From positions 251-61,210 of the forward strand of contig NZ_BMGA01000011.1 in assembly GCF_014639535.1 (NCBI RefSeq): DNA of 60,960 nucleotides. The letters run 5' to 3'. The notes beneath the pieces were generated by a model. It ran no database searches, was not told where the DNA came from, and saw nothing but the letters and a program-made list of their open reading frames with translations. Positions 53,144 through 60,960 of the stretch are shown here, one piece after another (the first letter of the stretch is position 1; each line of letters starts with the position of its first letter). This DNA is from Flavobacterium palustre (GTDB lineage: Bacteria > Bacteroidota > Bacteroidia > Flavobacteriales > Flavobacteriaceae). The position numbers and the translations under genes are program-made.

Positions 53144-55129
53144 ATGAAACTAAATAGAATAAGTAAAAGTACGTTGTACGGTTTATTGCTTAGCAGTTTT
53201 TTGGCAAATGCTCAGAAAACCAATTTAGATATTGATTTGACAAAATCAATTACCAAAATCCAACCAACAATGTATGGTGTCTTTTTTGAAGATATCAATT
53301 TTGCTGCCGATGGTGGTTTGTATGCCGAAATGGTAAAAAACCGTTCATTTGAATTCAATGCTCCGCTTATGGGATGGTCACAACCTAACAGTAGTACGCA
53401 TTCTATGAATAAGGAGTCGGGTTTAGCACTTCCTATGCGTACCGAAGGGAATCCAAAAAATGCTGATTTTTGCAGAGTTACGATTAATAACGATAAAGCA
53501 TATCAAATTATTAATGAAGGTTTCAGAGGTATGGGGATCAGGAAAGATGTTAAATACAATCTTTCTTTAAAAGCAGCGAATCATGATAATGCAATAAAAA
53601 AGATAATCGTCCAATTTATAGATGCTAACAAAAATGTTTTAGGAGAAACAACAATTGTTCCTTCGTCATCAGATTGGAAAGATTATTCGGCTCAAATTAT
53701 TGCTACCGGAACAGAAGCTAAGGCTCAGTTGAAAATTAGTTTTGAAGGTACAGGAATTATCGATTTGGATATGATTTCGTTATTCCCTCAGGAAACCTGG
53801 AAGAACCGAAAAAATGGTTTGCGTAAAGACATTGTTCAGTTATTGTATGATTTGAAACCGGGATTTATTCGTTTTCCCGGAGGTTGTATTGTTGAAGGGA
53901 TGACGCTGGATAACAGATACCAATGGAAAAAAACAGTTGGACCGGTTGAAGACCGTGAAACGATGATTAACCGATGGAATGTGGAGTTTAAAAACAAGCA
54001 GGCTCCTGATTATTTCCAGTCTTTTGGTTTAGGATTTTATGAGTATTTCCAACTTTCAGAAGATATAGGAGCACAGCCTCTGCCAATTTTAAGTTGTGGA
54101 ATTGCCTGTCAGTACAACACAGGAGAATTGGTTCCATTGGAAGAATTAGATCCTTATGTTCAGGATGCTTTGGATTTAATTGAATTTGCCAATGGTGCTG
54201 TGACAACTAAATGGGGGAAATTACGTGCCGATATGGGACATCCTAATCCTTTTAATCTGAAATTTATTGGAGTTGGAAACGAACAATGGGGACCACAGTA
54301 TATTGAAAGATATAAGGTTTTTGCAAAAGCGATAAAAGAAAAATATCCAAACATAACAATTGTTTCCGGTTCAGGACCTTCGCCTGACGGAGCCATGTTT
54401 GATTATGGATGGGAGGAGTTGAAAAAATTAAACGCAGAAATTGTTGATGAGCATTATTATAAAAATCCGGAATGGTTTAAAGAAAATGCAGCACGTTATG
54501 ATAATTATGACCGAAAAGGACCTAAGGTTTTTGCAGGGGAATATGCGGCACATCCTAAAGGAGTTGAAGACGGATTTAAAGAAAATAACTGGTTGTCGGC
54601 TCTTTCTGAATCCGCTTTTATGACAGGTTTAGAGCGTAATGCCGATATGGTCCATTTAACTTCTTATGCGCCTTTAATGGCTCATGTTGAGGCTTATCAA
54701 TGGGCTCCTGATATGATTTGGTATGATAATTTGAATTCTTACGGAACGGCTAATTATTATGTACAAAAATTGTATTCTAATAATAAAGGAACAGATGTTT
54801 TATCAATAACTAAGGATGGAAAAGCCTTAACGGGACAAAATGAATTGTATGCTACTGCAGCAACTGATGTAAATACAAAAGAGCTGATTGTAAAATTGGT
54901 AAATACATCAGAAAAAGCGCAGGATGTTGAAATCAATTTATCAGGCAAAAGTGTCGAATCTAAAGGAAAAATGATTGTGTTGACTCATGAAAAGTTAGAG
55001 GATTATAATACTTTGGCCGAGCCAACAAAAATTATTCCTGTAGAAAAAGAGTATAAAACTGCTGGGAAAAAAGCAGCGGTGAGTTTGCCTGCATATTCTT
55101 TTGTGGTATTGAAGTTAAAGTTGAAATAA
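53144..55129 (+). CDS. GH51 alpha-L-arabinofuranosidase with inserted carbohydrate-binding-like domain (661 aa)
   Basis: Signal peptide (TLYGLLLSSFLANAQ). The GH51 start MYGVFFEDINFAADGGLYAEMVKNRSFEF is followed by a CBM4_9-like beta-sandwich (~90-220: YNLSLKAANHD...DWKDYSAQIIATG), then the barrel with FIRFPGGCIVEGMTLDNRYQWK, acid/base Glu in GVGNEQWGPQY (~380) and nucleophile Glu in VFAGEYAAHP (~465). Common in Bacteroidota arabinan loci. It probably removes side-chain arabinose. Confidence 0.93.
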   Translation: MKLNRISKSTLYGLLLSSFLANAQKTNLDIDLTKSITKIQPTMYGVFFEDINFAADGGLYAEMVKNRSFEFNAPLMGWSQPNSSTHSMNKESGLALPMRTEGNPKNADFCRVTINNDKAYQIINEGFRGMGIRKDVKYNLSLKAANHDNAIKKIIVQFIDANKNVLGETTIVPSSSDWKDYSAQIIATGTEAKAQLKISFEGTGIIDLDMISLFPQETWKNRKNGLRKDIVQLLYDLKPGFIRFPGGCIVEGMTLDNRYQWKKTVGPVEDRETMINRWNVEFKNKQAPDYFQSFGLGFYEYFQLSEDIGAQPLPILSCGIACQYNTGELVPLEELDPYVQDALDLIEFANGAVTTKWGKLRADMGHPNPFNLKFIGVGNEQWGPQYIERYKVFAKAIKEKYPNITIVSGSGPSPDGAMFDYGWEELKKLNAEIVDEHYYKNPEWFKENAARYDNYDRKGPKVFAGEYAAHPKGVEDGFKENNWLSALSESAFMTGLERNADMVHLTSYAPLMAHVEAYQWAPDMIWYDNLNSYGTANYYVQKLYSNNKGTDVLSITKDGKALTGQNELYATAATDVNTKELIVKLVNTSEKAQDVEINLSGKSVESKGKMIVLTHEKLEDYNTLAEPTKIIPVEKEYKTAGKKAAVSLPAYSFVVLKLKLK

Positions 55130-55190
55130 ATTTCAATTTTACAAAATGCTAGCAGACTTATTTTTAAAACAAAAAATATAATAATTTAAT

Positions 55191-55231
55191 AAAATTATAT
55201 GAAGTGTAAGTGTTACACTTCATATAATTTT
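55191..55231. promoter_or_regulatory. 41-bp perfect palindrome, presumed AraR operator
   Basis: Arm 1 (55191-55209) is the exact reverse complement of arm 2 (55213-55231), 19 bp each, around the spacer GTG. The core is GTGTAA-GTG-TTACAC. It sits where the -33 box of the araB promoter should be, so a dimeric repressor bound here would block transcription. Confidence 0.75.
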
Positions 55232-55235
55232 GTGC

Positions 55236-55243
55236 TATATTTG
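55236..55243 (+). promoter_or_regulatory. -7 box of the araB promoter
   Basis: TATATTTG fits the Bacteroidota -7 consensus TAnnTTTG and lies 17 bp before the araB ATG, giving a very short leader. The expected -33 region (about 19-20 bp upstream) falls inside the palindrome. Confidence 0.7.
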
Positions 55244-55260
55244 TAGCCATATTTTAAAAA

Positions 55261-56934
55261 ATGAAGATGAAAAATTATGTAATAGGTTTAGATTACGGTT
55301 CAGACTCAGTTCGTGCCGTATTAATTGATACCGAAAACGGGCAAGAATTAGCCTCAGACGTTTGTCATTATAAGAGATGGAAAAACAATGAATATTGTAA
55401 TCCGTCAATCAATCAATTCCGTCAGCATCCTTTGGATCATATTGAGGGATTGGAATCAACAATTAAATCAGTTGTTGCTCAGGCAAATGTTAATCCTTCA
55501 GAAATAAAAAGTATCTGTATCGATACAACAGGATCTTCTCCGATTCCTGTAAATGCAGAGGGAACTCCTTTATCTTTAACTAAAGAATTTGAGCACAATC
55601 CAAATGCGATGATGATTCTGTGGAAAGACCATACTGCTATCAATGAAGCCAACGAAATTAATGAATTGGCTGTTTCTTGGGGTGGTGAAGATTTTACCAA
55701 ATATGAAGGAGGAATTTATTCTTCTGAGTGGTTTTGGGCAAAAATTCTACACATTGTTCGTGAAGATGAAGCTGTAAAAAATGCCGCTCACTCTTGGATG
55801 GAGCACTGTGATTACATGACTTTCTTGTTAATTGATGATAAAGATTTAGCTACTTTCAAAAGAAGCCGTTGTGCAGCAGGACATAAAGCAATGTGGCACG
55901 AAGACTGGAATGGTTTACCACCGGAAGAATTCCTGACAAAATTAGATCCTTATTTGGCTCAATTAAGAGGTAAATTATATAATGAAACTTATACTTCAGA
56001 TTTAGTTGCCGGAAAATTAAATCAGGAATGGGCAACAAGATTAGGTTTAACTACCGATACAATTATTGCTGTTGGAACTTTTGATGCACATTCAGGAGCT
56101 GTAGGTGCTAAAATTGATGAGCACGCATTAGTTCGTGTAATGGGAACTTCAACTTGTGATATTATTGTGGCTTCTCATGAAGCTGTGGGAAGTAAAACAG
56201 TGAAAGGAATTTGCGGACAGGTTGATGGTTCTGTAATTCCGGGATACATCGGTTTAGAAGCAGGACAATCTGCTTTTGGAGATGTGTTGGCTTGGTTCAA
56301 AGATACTTTGTCATGGCCATTGAATAATTTAGTTTACACTTCTGACGTTTTATCTGCTGAGCAAAAAGCGCAGTTGAAAGAGGAAGTAGAATCTAATTTC
56401 ATCAAAACATTAACTGAACAGGCAGAAGCTATTCCATTGTCAGAAAGTATTCCAACTGCTTTGGATTGGGTAAATGGTCGTAGAACTCCGGATGCTAACC
56501 AAGGATTGAAAAGTGCAATGACGAATCTTTCTTTAGGAACTAAAGCGCCACATATTTTCAAAGCTTTAATCAATTCAATTTGTTTTGGTTCTAAGAAAAT
56601 TGTGGATCGTTTTGAAGAAGAAGGTGTTCGTATTGACAGCGTTATCGGAATTGGTGGTGTGGCCAGAAAATCGCCATTTATCATGCAAACTTTAGCGAAT
56701 GTGTTGAATAAGCCAATTAAAGTTTGTGCTTCTGATCAGGCGCCTGCTTTAGGAGCTGCTATTTATGCTGCTGTTGCTGCCGGAATTTATCCAAACGTAA
56801 TTGAAGCGGCTAAAAAAATGGGAAGTGATTTTGAAAGCGAATATTTCCCTCAGGCTGATAAAATTGAAAAATACCAGGAATTGATGGATTCTTATTCTGA
56901 ATTAAGTCAGTTCGTTGAATCGATAACAAAATAA
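55261..56934 (+). CDS. araB: Ribulokinase
   Basis: The 557-residue FGGY kinase phosphorylates L-ribulose. N-terminal phosphate site VIGLDYGSDSVRAVLIDTE, ribulokinase-typical CIDTTGSSPIPVN, EHNPNAMMILWKDHTA and a long GHKAMWHEDWNGLPP segment; C-terminal MGTSTCDIIV and GIGGVARKSPFIMQTLANVL with ASDQAPALGAAIYAAVAAGIY. It begins the araB-araD-araA group; araD follows 9 bp after its stop. The strong palindrome upstream argues for arabinose-specific control. MKMKNYV at 55261 is the ATG used; the M3 ATG at 55267 is also possible. Confidence 0.95.
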   Translation: MKMKNYVIGLDYGSDSVRAVLIDTENGQELASDVCHYKRWKNNEYCNPSINQFRQHPLDHIEGLESTIKSVVAQANVNPSEIKSICIDTTGSSPIPVNAEGTPLSLTKEFEHNPNAMMILWKDHTAINEANEINELAVSWGGEDFTKYEGGIYSSEWFWAKILHIVREDEAVKNAAHSWMEHCDYMTFLLIDDKDLATFKRSRCAAGHKAMWHEDWNGLPPEEFLTKLDPYLAQLRGKLYNETYTSDLVAGKLNQEWATRLGLTTDTIIAVGTFDAHSGAVGAKIDEHALVRVMGTSTCDIIVASHEAVGSKTVKGICGQVDGSVIPGYIGLEAGQSAFGDVLAWFKDTLSWPLNNLVYTSDVLSAEQKAQLKEEVESNFIKTLTEQAEAIPLSESIPTALDWVNGRRTPDANQGLKSAMTNLSLGTKAPHIFKALINSICFGSKKIVDRFEEEGVRIDSVIGIGGVARKSPFIMQTLANVLNKPIKVCASDQAPALGAAIYAAVAAGIYPNVIEAAKKMGSDFESEYFPQADKIEKYQELMDSYSELSQFVESITK

Positions 56935-56943
56935 TAAATAAAG

Positions 56944-57645
56944 ATGAGTTCAAAATTTCAAGCGTTAAAACAAGAATGCTACGAAGCTAATATGCAACTA
57001 AACGAATTGAATTTAGTAGTATATACTTTTGGAAATGTAAGTGCTGTTGACAGAGAAAATGGCGTTTTTGCTATTAAACCAAGTGGTGTTCCTTATGAGG
57101 AATTAAAAGCAGAGGATATTGTTATTGTTGATTTTGATAATAACATTATCGAAGGAGACAAACGTCCTTCTTCTGATACAAAAACTCATGCTTATTTGTA
57201 CAAGCATTGGCCAAATATTGGAGGAATTGCTCATACTCACGCTACATACTCAGTGGCTTGGGCTCAGGCTCAAAGAGATATTCCAATTTTTGGAACTACT
57301 CATGCGGATCATTTAACAGCTGATATTCCATGTGCTGCTCCAATGGCTGATCATCTTATCGAAGGAAATTACGAGCACAATACAGGAATCCAGATTTTGG
57401 ATTGTTTCAAAGAAAAAAATCTTTCTTACGAAGAAGTAGAAATGGTTTTACTTGGAAATCACGGTCCATTTGCCTGGGGAAAAAATGCAGCTAAAGCAGT
57501 TTATAACTCTAAAGTATTAGAGGTTTGTGCTGAAATGGCTTATTTGACTTTGCAAATTAATCCGGCTGCTCCAAGATTGAAAGATTCTTTAATTAAAAAA
57601 CATTACGAACGTAAACACGGAAAAGATTCGTATTACGGACAGTAA
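56944..57645 (+). CDS. araD: L-ribulose-5-phosphate 4-epimerase
   Basis: The 233-residue class II aldolase-fold enzyme interconverts L-ribulose 5-phosphate and D-xylulose 5-phosphate. Motifs: LVVYTFGNVSAVDRENGVFAIKPSGVPYE, zinc ligands in GIAHTHATYSVAWAQ (two His) and the late His segment LLGNHGPFAWGKN. Length is normal. It lies between araB and araA. Confidence 0.95.
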   Translation: MSSKFQALKQECYEANMQLNELNLVVYTFGNVSAVDRENGVFAIKPSGVPYEELKAEDIVIVDFDNNIIEGDKRPSSDTKTHAYLYKHWPNIGGIAHTHATYSVAWAQAQRDIPIFGTTHADHLTADIPCAAPMADHLIEGNYEHNTGIQILDCFKEKNLSYEEVEMVLLGNHGPFAWGKNAAKAVYNSKVLEVCAEMAYLTLQINPAAPRLKDSLIKKHYERKHGKDSYYGQ

Positions 57646-57694
57646 ATTTTGATTTCAAAAACACATAAATAAACGATTAAACAATAAATAAAAA

Positions 57695-59203
57695 ATGATA
57701 GATATTTCTAAAAAAGAAGTTTGGTTTGTAGTAGGTAGCCAAAATTTATACGGAGAAGAAACTTTAAAACAAGTTGCTGTTCACTCTCAGGCTATTGCTA
57801 AAGGAATCGATGCTTCATCTCACGTTCCTGTAAAAGTAGTTTACAAGTCAGTGGCAAAATCACCTAGTGAGATTACTGATATTTGCTTGGAAGCAAATAC
57901 AAACAAAAACTGTATTGGTGTTATCGCTTGGATGCACACTTTTTCACCAGCTAAAATGTGGATCAATGGTTTAAGTATCCTTAAAAAACCATTATGTCAC
58001 TTACATACACAATACAATGCTGAAATTCCATGGGCTTCTATCGATATGGATTTCATGAACTTGAACCAATCAGCTCACGGAGACAGAGAGTTTGGTTACA
58101 TCATGTCAAGAATGCGTAAAAAACGTAAAGTGGTTGTAGGTCACTGGGAAGATGTGCGTGTTCAGCAAAAATTAGGAAACTGGACTAGAGTAGCTTTAGG
58201 TTGGGACGAAATGCAAAATTTAAAAGTAGCACGTTTTGGTGACAACATGCGTGAAGTTGCTGTAACTTGTGGAGATAAGGTAGAAGCTCAAATACGTTTT
58301 GGTGTTTCTGTAAATGGATACGACTCTTCTGATATCGTTAATAAAATGAAATTAGTTACTGATGCACAAGTAGATGCTTTAGTAGCGGTTTATGAAGAAT
58401 CTTACAATTTAGCTCCAAAATTGCAAAAAGGTGGTGAGCAAAGACAATCTTTATTGGATGCTGCTAAAATCGAATTAGGTTTGAGAGCATTCTTAGAAGA
58501 AGGTGGTTTTGGTGCTTTCACGGATACTTTTGAAAACTTAGGAGAATTAAAGCAATTACCAGGAATTGCAACTCAGCGTTTAATGGCTGATGGTTATGGT
58601 TTTGGTGGAGAAGGTGACTGGAAAACAGCTGCTATGGTTCGTGTTTTAAAAGTAATGAACATCGGTCTTGAAGGAGGAACTTCTTTCATGGAAGATTATA
58701 CTTATCACTTTACGCCTGAGAAATCTTATGTTTTAGGTTCTCACATGTTGGAAATCTGTCCTTCTATTACTGACGGAAAACCTTCTTGTGAAATTCACCC
58801 ATTAGGAATTGGTGGAAAAGAAGATCCTGTTCGTTTGGTATTCAATTCACCTGCAGGTGATGCTATCAATGTTTCATTGGTAGATATGGGAACTCGTTTC
58901 CGTTTAATCGTTAACGAAGTAACTGCTGTAAAACCAATGGCTGATTTACCAAAATTACCGGTTGCCCGTGTACTTTGGGATTGTAAACCTAACTTGGATA
59001 TCGCTGCTACTGCTTGGATTTTAGCAGGTGGTGCTCACCATACAGTTTACAGCCAGGCGGTAACTACTGAGTTTATGGAAGATTTTGCTGATATTGCAGG
59101 AATCGAATTAGTAGTTATCGACAACGATACTAAAATCCGTTCTTTCAAAGAAACTTTGAATGCAAATGAAGCTTACTACCATTTATTCCAAACTGGATTG
59201 TAA
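57695..59203 (+). CDS. araA: L-arabinose isomerase
   Basis: The 502-residue enzyme converts L-arabinose to L-ribulose. It opens with [20 protein letters not shown] and contains [50 protein letters not shown] (metal Glu/His) and [36 protein letters not shown]. Codons are notably optimised (many TTG/CTT exchanges absent, strongly biased to common codons), as for a highly expressed gene. An imperfect hairpin at 59228-59270 follows. Confidence 0.96.
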   Translation: MIDISKKEVWFVVGSQNLYGEETLKQVAVHSQAIAKGIDASSHVPVKVVYKSVAKSPSEITDICLEANTNKNCIGVIAWMHTFSPAKMWINGLSILKKPLCHLHTQYNAEIPWASIDMDFMNLNQSAHGDREFGYIMSRMRKKRKVVVGHWEDVRVQQKLGNWTRVALGWDEMQNLKVARFGDNMREVAVTCGDKVEAQIRFGVSVNGYDSSDIVNKMKLVTDAQVDALVAVYEESYNLAPKLQKGGEQRQSLLDAAKIELGLRAFLEEGGFGAFTDTFENLGELKQLPGIATQRLMADGYGFGGEGDWKTAAMVRVLKVMNIGLEGGTSFMEDYTYHFTPEKSYVLGSHMLEICPSITDGKPSCEIHPLGIGGKEDPVRLVFNSPAGDAINVSLVDMGTRFRLIVNEVTAVKPMADLPKLPVARVLWDCKPNLDIAATAWILAGGAHHTVYSQAVTTEFMEDFADIAGIELVVIDNDTKIRSFKETLNANEAYYHLFQTGL

Positions 59204-59227
59204 TCTTTTTTAGAAACAAATTTACCA

Positions 59228-59270
59228 AGTCATAAAGTCAAAAGTTAATGTTACTTTTGGCTTTATGGCT
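59228..59270 (+). terminator. Imperfect hairpin after araA
   Basis: AGTCATAAAGTCAAAAGTTA and TTACTTTTGGCTTTATGGCT pair over ~17 of 20 bases with GT pairs. There is little T-run, so partial termination or mRNA stabilisation before galM is more likely. Confidence 0.5.
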
Positions 59271-59304
59271 TCTCTATTATCATTAACCTAATAAAATAAA
59301 AATT

Positions 59305-60483
59305 ATGAATTTATTAAAAAGTTGTGTCTTAGGATTGGCTGTTATTACTACAGCAGGACTTTCTGTTCAGTGTAAAGGGGAAAAGAAAGAAAACCAGGAA
59401 CAAAATGTTGCTCAAAAAGACAGTGTAACCATTGAAAAATCTGAGTACGGAACTACTGCCAAAGGTGAAAAGATTGACAGCTACAAGTTGAAAAATCAAA
59501 AAGGGATGGAAGTGGATATTATGACTTATGGAGGAATTATTACTTCTTTAAAAGTGCCTAATAAAGCTGGGGTTTCTGAAGAAGTGGTAATAGGTTTTAA
59601 TAATTTCGAACAATATACTAAAGAGAATCCTTATTTTGGGACTTTAATCGGTCGTTATGGAAATCGTATTGCTAAAGGTAAATTTACTTTGGATGGTAAA
59701 GAATACCAATTAGCTACTAATAATGGTAAAAATGCTTTACACGGAGGTCCGGAAGGATTCCACAGAAGAATATGGACTGTTGAAGAAGCTAAAGGTGGTA
59801 ATGCTGCAGTTTTGAAATTGAAGTACATTAGTAAAGATATGGAAGAAGGTTATCCTGGGAATCTGACGGTTTTTGTTACTTATACTTTAAATAATGACAA
59901 TTCTTTGGATGTGCAATATGAGGCAACAACCGACAAGAAAACAGTTGTAAACCTTACACAGCATTCTTATTTCAACTTATCAGGAGATTTTACTAAAACT
60001 ATCTTGAATAATGAAATTACTATTGATGCTGATAAGTTAGTTCCTGTGGATGCTGACCTTATTCCAACAGGTAAATTAGATGATGTAACGAATACTCCTT
60101 TTGATTTCAGAAAACCAAAAGCAATTGGTAAAGATATTGAAGTAACAAATGATCAATTGAAAAAAGGATTAGGTTATGATCATTGCTGGGTGTTGAATAA
60201 TCAGGACAAAGGTTTCCGTTTTGCGGCTTCTGCTTACGAACCAACTAGTGGTAGATTATTGGAAGTGTATACTGACCAACCTGGAATCCAATTGTACACA
60301 GGGAACTTCTTAGACGGAACTTTGCCAACAAGAGACGGTAAAACTTACGCACACAGAACCGGACTTTGTTTAGAAACACAACATTATCCGGATTCTCCTA
60401 ACCAAAAAGATTTTCCAACTACGGTTTTAAACCCGGGAGAAAACTATAAAACTAAAACTACTTTCAAGTTTTCTACCAAATAA
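59305..60483 (+). CDS. galM: Aldose 1-epimerase (mutarotase), lipoprotein
   Basis: The 392-residue protein has an N-terminal lipoprotein-like signal (LGLAVITTAGLSVQC, Cys ~23), which is unusual for cytoplasmic GalM but common in Bacteroidota, then the GalM fold: FGTLIGRYGNRIAKGKFTLDGKEYQL, NALHGGPEGFHRRIW, VNLTQHSYFNLSG (catalytic His) and LCLETQHYPDSPNQ (catalytic Glu). It would interconvert anomers of sugars in the periplasm, here probably arabinose. It ends the locus and has a strong terminator. Confidence 0.92.
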   Translation: MNLLKSCVLGLAVITTAGLSVQCKGEKKENQEQNVAQKDSVTIEKSEYGTTAKGEKIDSYKLKNQKGMEVDIMTYGGIITSLKVPNKAGVSEEVVIGFNNFEQYTKENPYFGTLIGRYGNRIAKGKFTLDGKEYQLATNNGKNALHGGPEGFHRRIWTVEEAKGGNAAVLKLKYISKDMEEGYPGNLTVFVTYTLNNDNSLDVQYEATTDKKTVVNLTQHSYFNLSGDFTKTILNNEITIDADKLVPVDADLIPTGKLDDVTNTPFDFRKPKAIGKDIEVTNDQLKKGLGYDHCWVLNNQDKGFRFAASAYEPTSGRLLEVYTDQPGIQLYTGNFLDGTLPTRDGKTYAHRTGLCLETQHYPDSPNQKDFPTTVLNPGENYKTKTTFKFSTK

Positions 60484-60515
60484 TGTAGTAAACAGAGTTA
60501 GTTTAAACCATACAG

Positions 60516-60548
60516 CCTGTCTCGTTCTAAATGAGACAGGTTTTTTTT
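60516..60548 (+). terminator. Terminator of galM / arabinan locus
   Basis: CCTGTCTC (60516-60523) pairs with GAGACAGG (60533-60540), followed by TTTTTTTT. Confidence 0.9.
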
Positions 60549-60960
60549 ATGTCTTTCAATTAAGTAAAATCAATACATATATAAGAGTAGTTTTTAGGAG
60601 CTCTTTCCTGCTATCCGCTACAATCTTTCTTGCCGAACCCCGTCAAGAAAGGATTTCCGTTACTATCAGGGCTAGGTCATTTGTTTTTATAAGAGAATGT
60701 TGTTTTTAGTATATAATAAGAGAGAATAAAAAATGAGGTTCAAACTTAATTATTGAATATTTCCCCTCCATTGGAGGGGTGCCCGTAGGGCGGGGTGGTT
60801 TTATAATTGATTATTCTAACGTATTTTTACTCTAAATTCAGGAAAACCTCTTAGCGAATCTCTGTGTTTTCTTAGTGAACCTTTGTGGAAAAGCCTCGAA
60901 ACGCAGCCTTCGTTCATCTAAACTCCTACAAAGGCTAAAAAACCCAAAAAATAAGTTTCA
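60549..60960. other. Gene-free tail with dispersed-repeat-like sequences
   Basis: No gene. It contains AGGAGCTCTTTCCTGCTATC... (about 60597-60676), a hairpin CCCCTCCATTGGAGGGG (60763-60779) followed by GCCCGTAGGGC and GGGGTGG, and CTTAGCGAATC / CTTAGTGAACC words near 60850-60890. These resemble intergenic repeat families seen again and again in Flavobacterium genomes; copies elsewhere cannot be seen from this window. Confidence 0.5.

Overview
The window reads as a chromosome segment of a Flavobacterium-like member of the Bacteroidota. The evidence is low GC, 'TAnnTTTG' type -7 promoter boxes, SusC/SusD pairs, an SprB-repeat adhesin, Bacteroidota lipoprotein signals, delta-60 repeat proteins and PRTRC genes. 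Species cannot be fixed from the sequence alone.

Layout. (1) 1-1413: the 5' part of a large SprB-repeat cell-surface protein on the minus strand, running off the left edge. (2) 2.0-6.1 kb: a polyphosphate/phosphohistidine cluster (SixA-like phosphatase, Ppk1, Ppx/GppA) followed by a TMEM175-type K+ channel. (3) 6.1-10.2 kb: housekeeping genes. dnaX is split by a -1 frame change at an A10 tract, and rnpB, rsmD and a DUF3822 gene follow. (4) 10.3-27.6 kb: a probable decayed genomic island. Its outer edges are two related 55-bp copies of the tRNA-Ser 3' end plus its terminator. It carries an AbiE type IV toxin-antitoxin pair and a PRTRC operon (SSB, E, C, F, B, ThiF) in which two genes look frameshifted. 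It also carries a MarR/GbsR regulator with a TolC and a truncated membrane fusion protein, abruptly joined to a DUF6119/TIGR04141-like gene, a GNAT gene and an unrecognised gene. A delta-60 repeat secreted protein, about 1.1 kb of gene-free GC-richer DNA and a conserved unknown gene complete it. No integrase is visible. (5) 27.6-38.5 kb: tRNA-Ser(UGA), malic enzyme MaeB, a RecD2/Dda-like helicase, REP-like hairpins, an HxlR regulator facing an NmrA-family oxidoreductase, a DODA-type dioxygenase, a TauE/SafE exporter, a Crp/Fnr regulator, a rhodanese and GapN. (6) 38.6-60.5 kb: an arabinan/L-arabinose utilisation locus.

The arabinan locus appears complete for polymer use except for an inner-membrane sugar importer. 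A degenerate-Nudix regulator (AraR-like) and an ECF sigma/FecR pair stand before SusC (with an STN signalling domain) and SusD. Four GH43 and two GH51 enzymes cut arabinan and its side chains. AraB, AraD and AraA feed arabinose to the pentose phosphate pathway, and a lipoprotein mutarotase ends the locus. A perfect 41-bp palindrome overlaps the araB promoter, so two control layers are likely: sigma/anti-sigma for uptake and surface enzymes, and AraR for catabolism.

The least explained parts are the 20.0-22.6 kb three-gene cassette (possibly a broken defence module), the three equally spaced operator copies around the MarR/TolC genes with a possible small RNA, and the dnaX slippage site.
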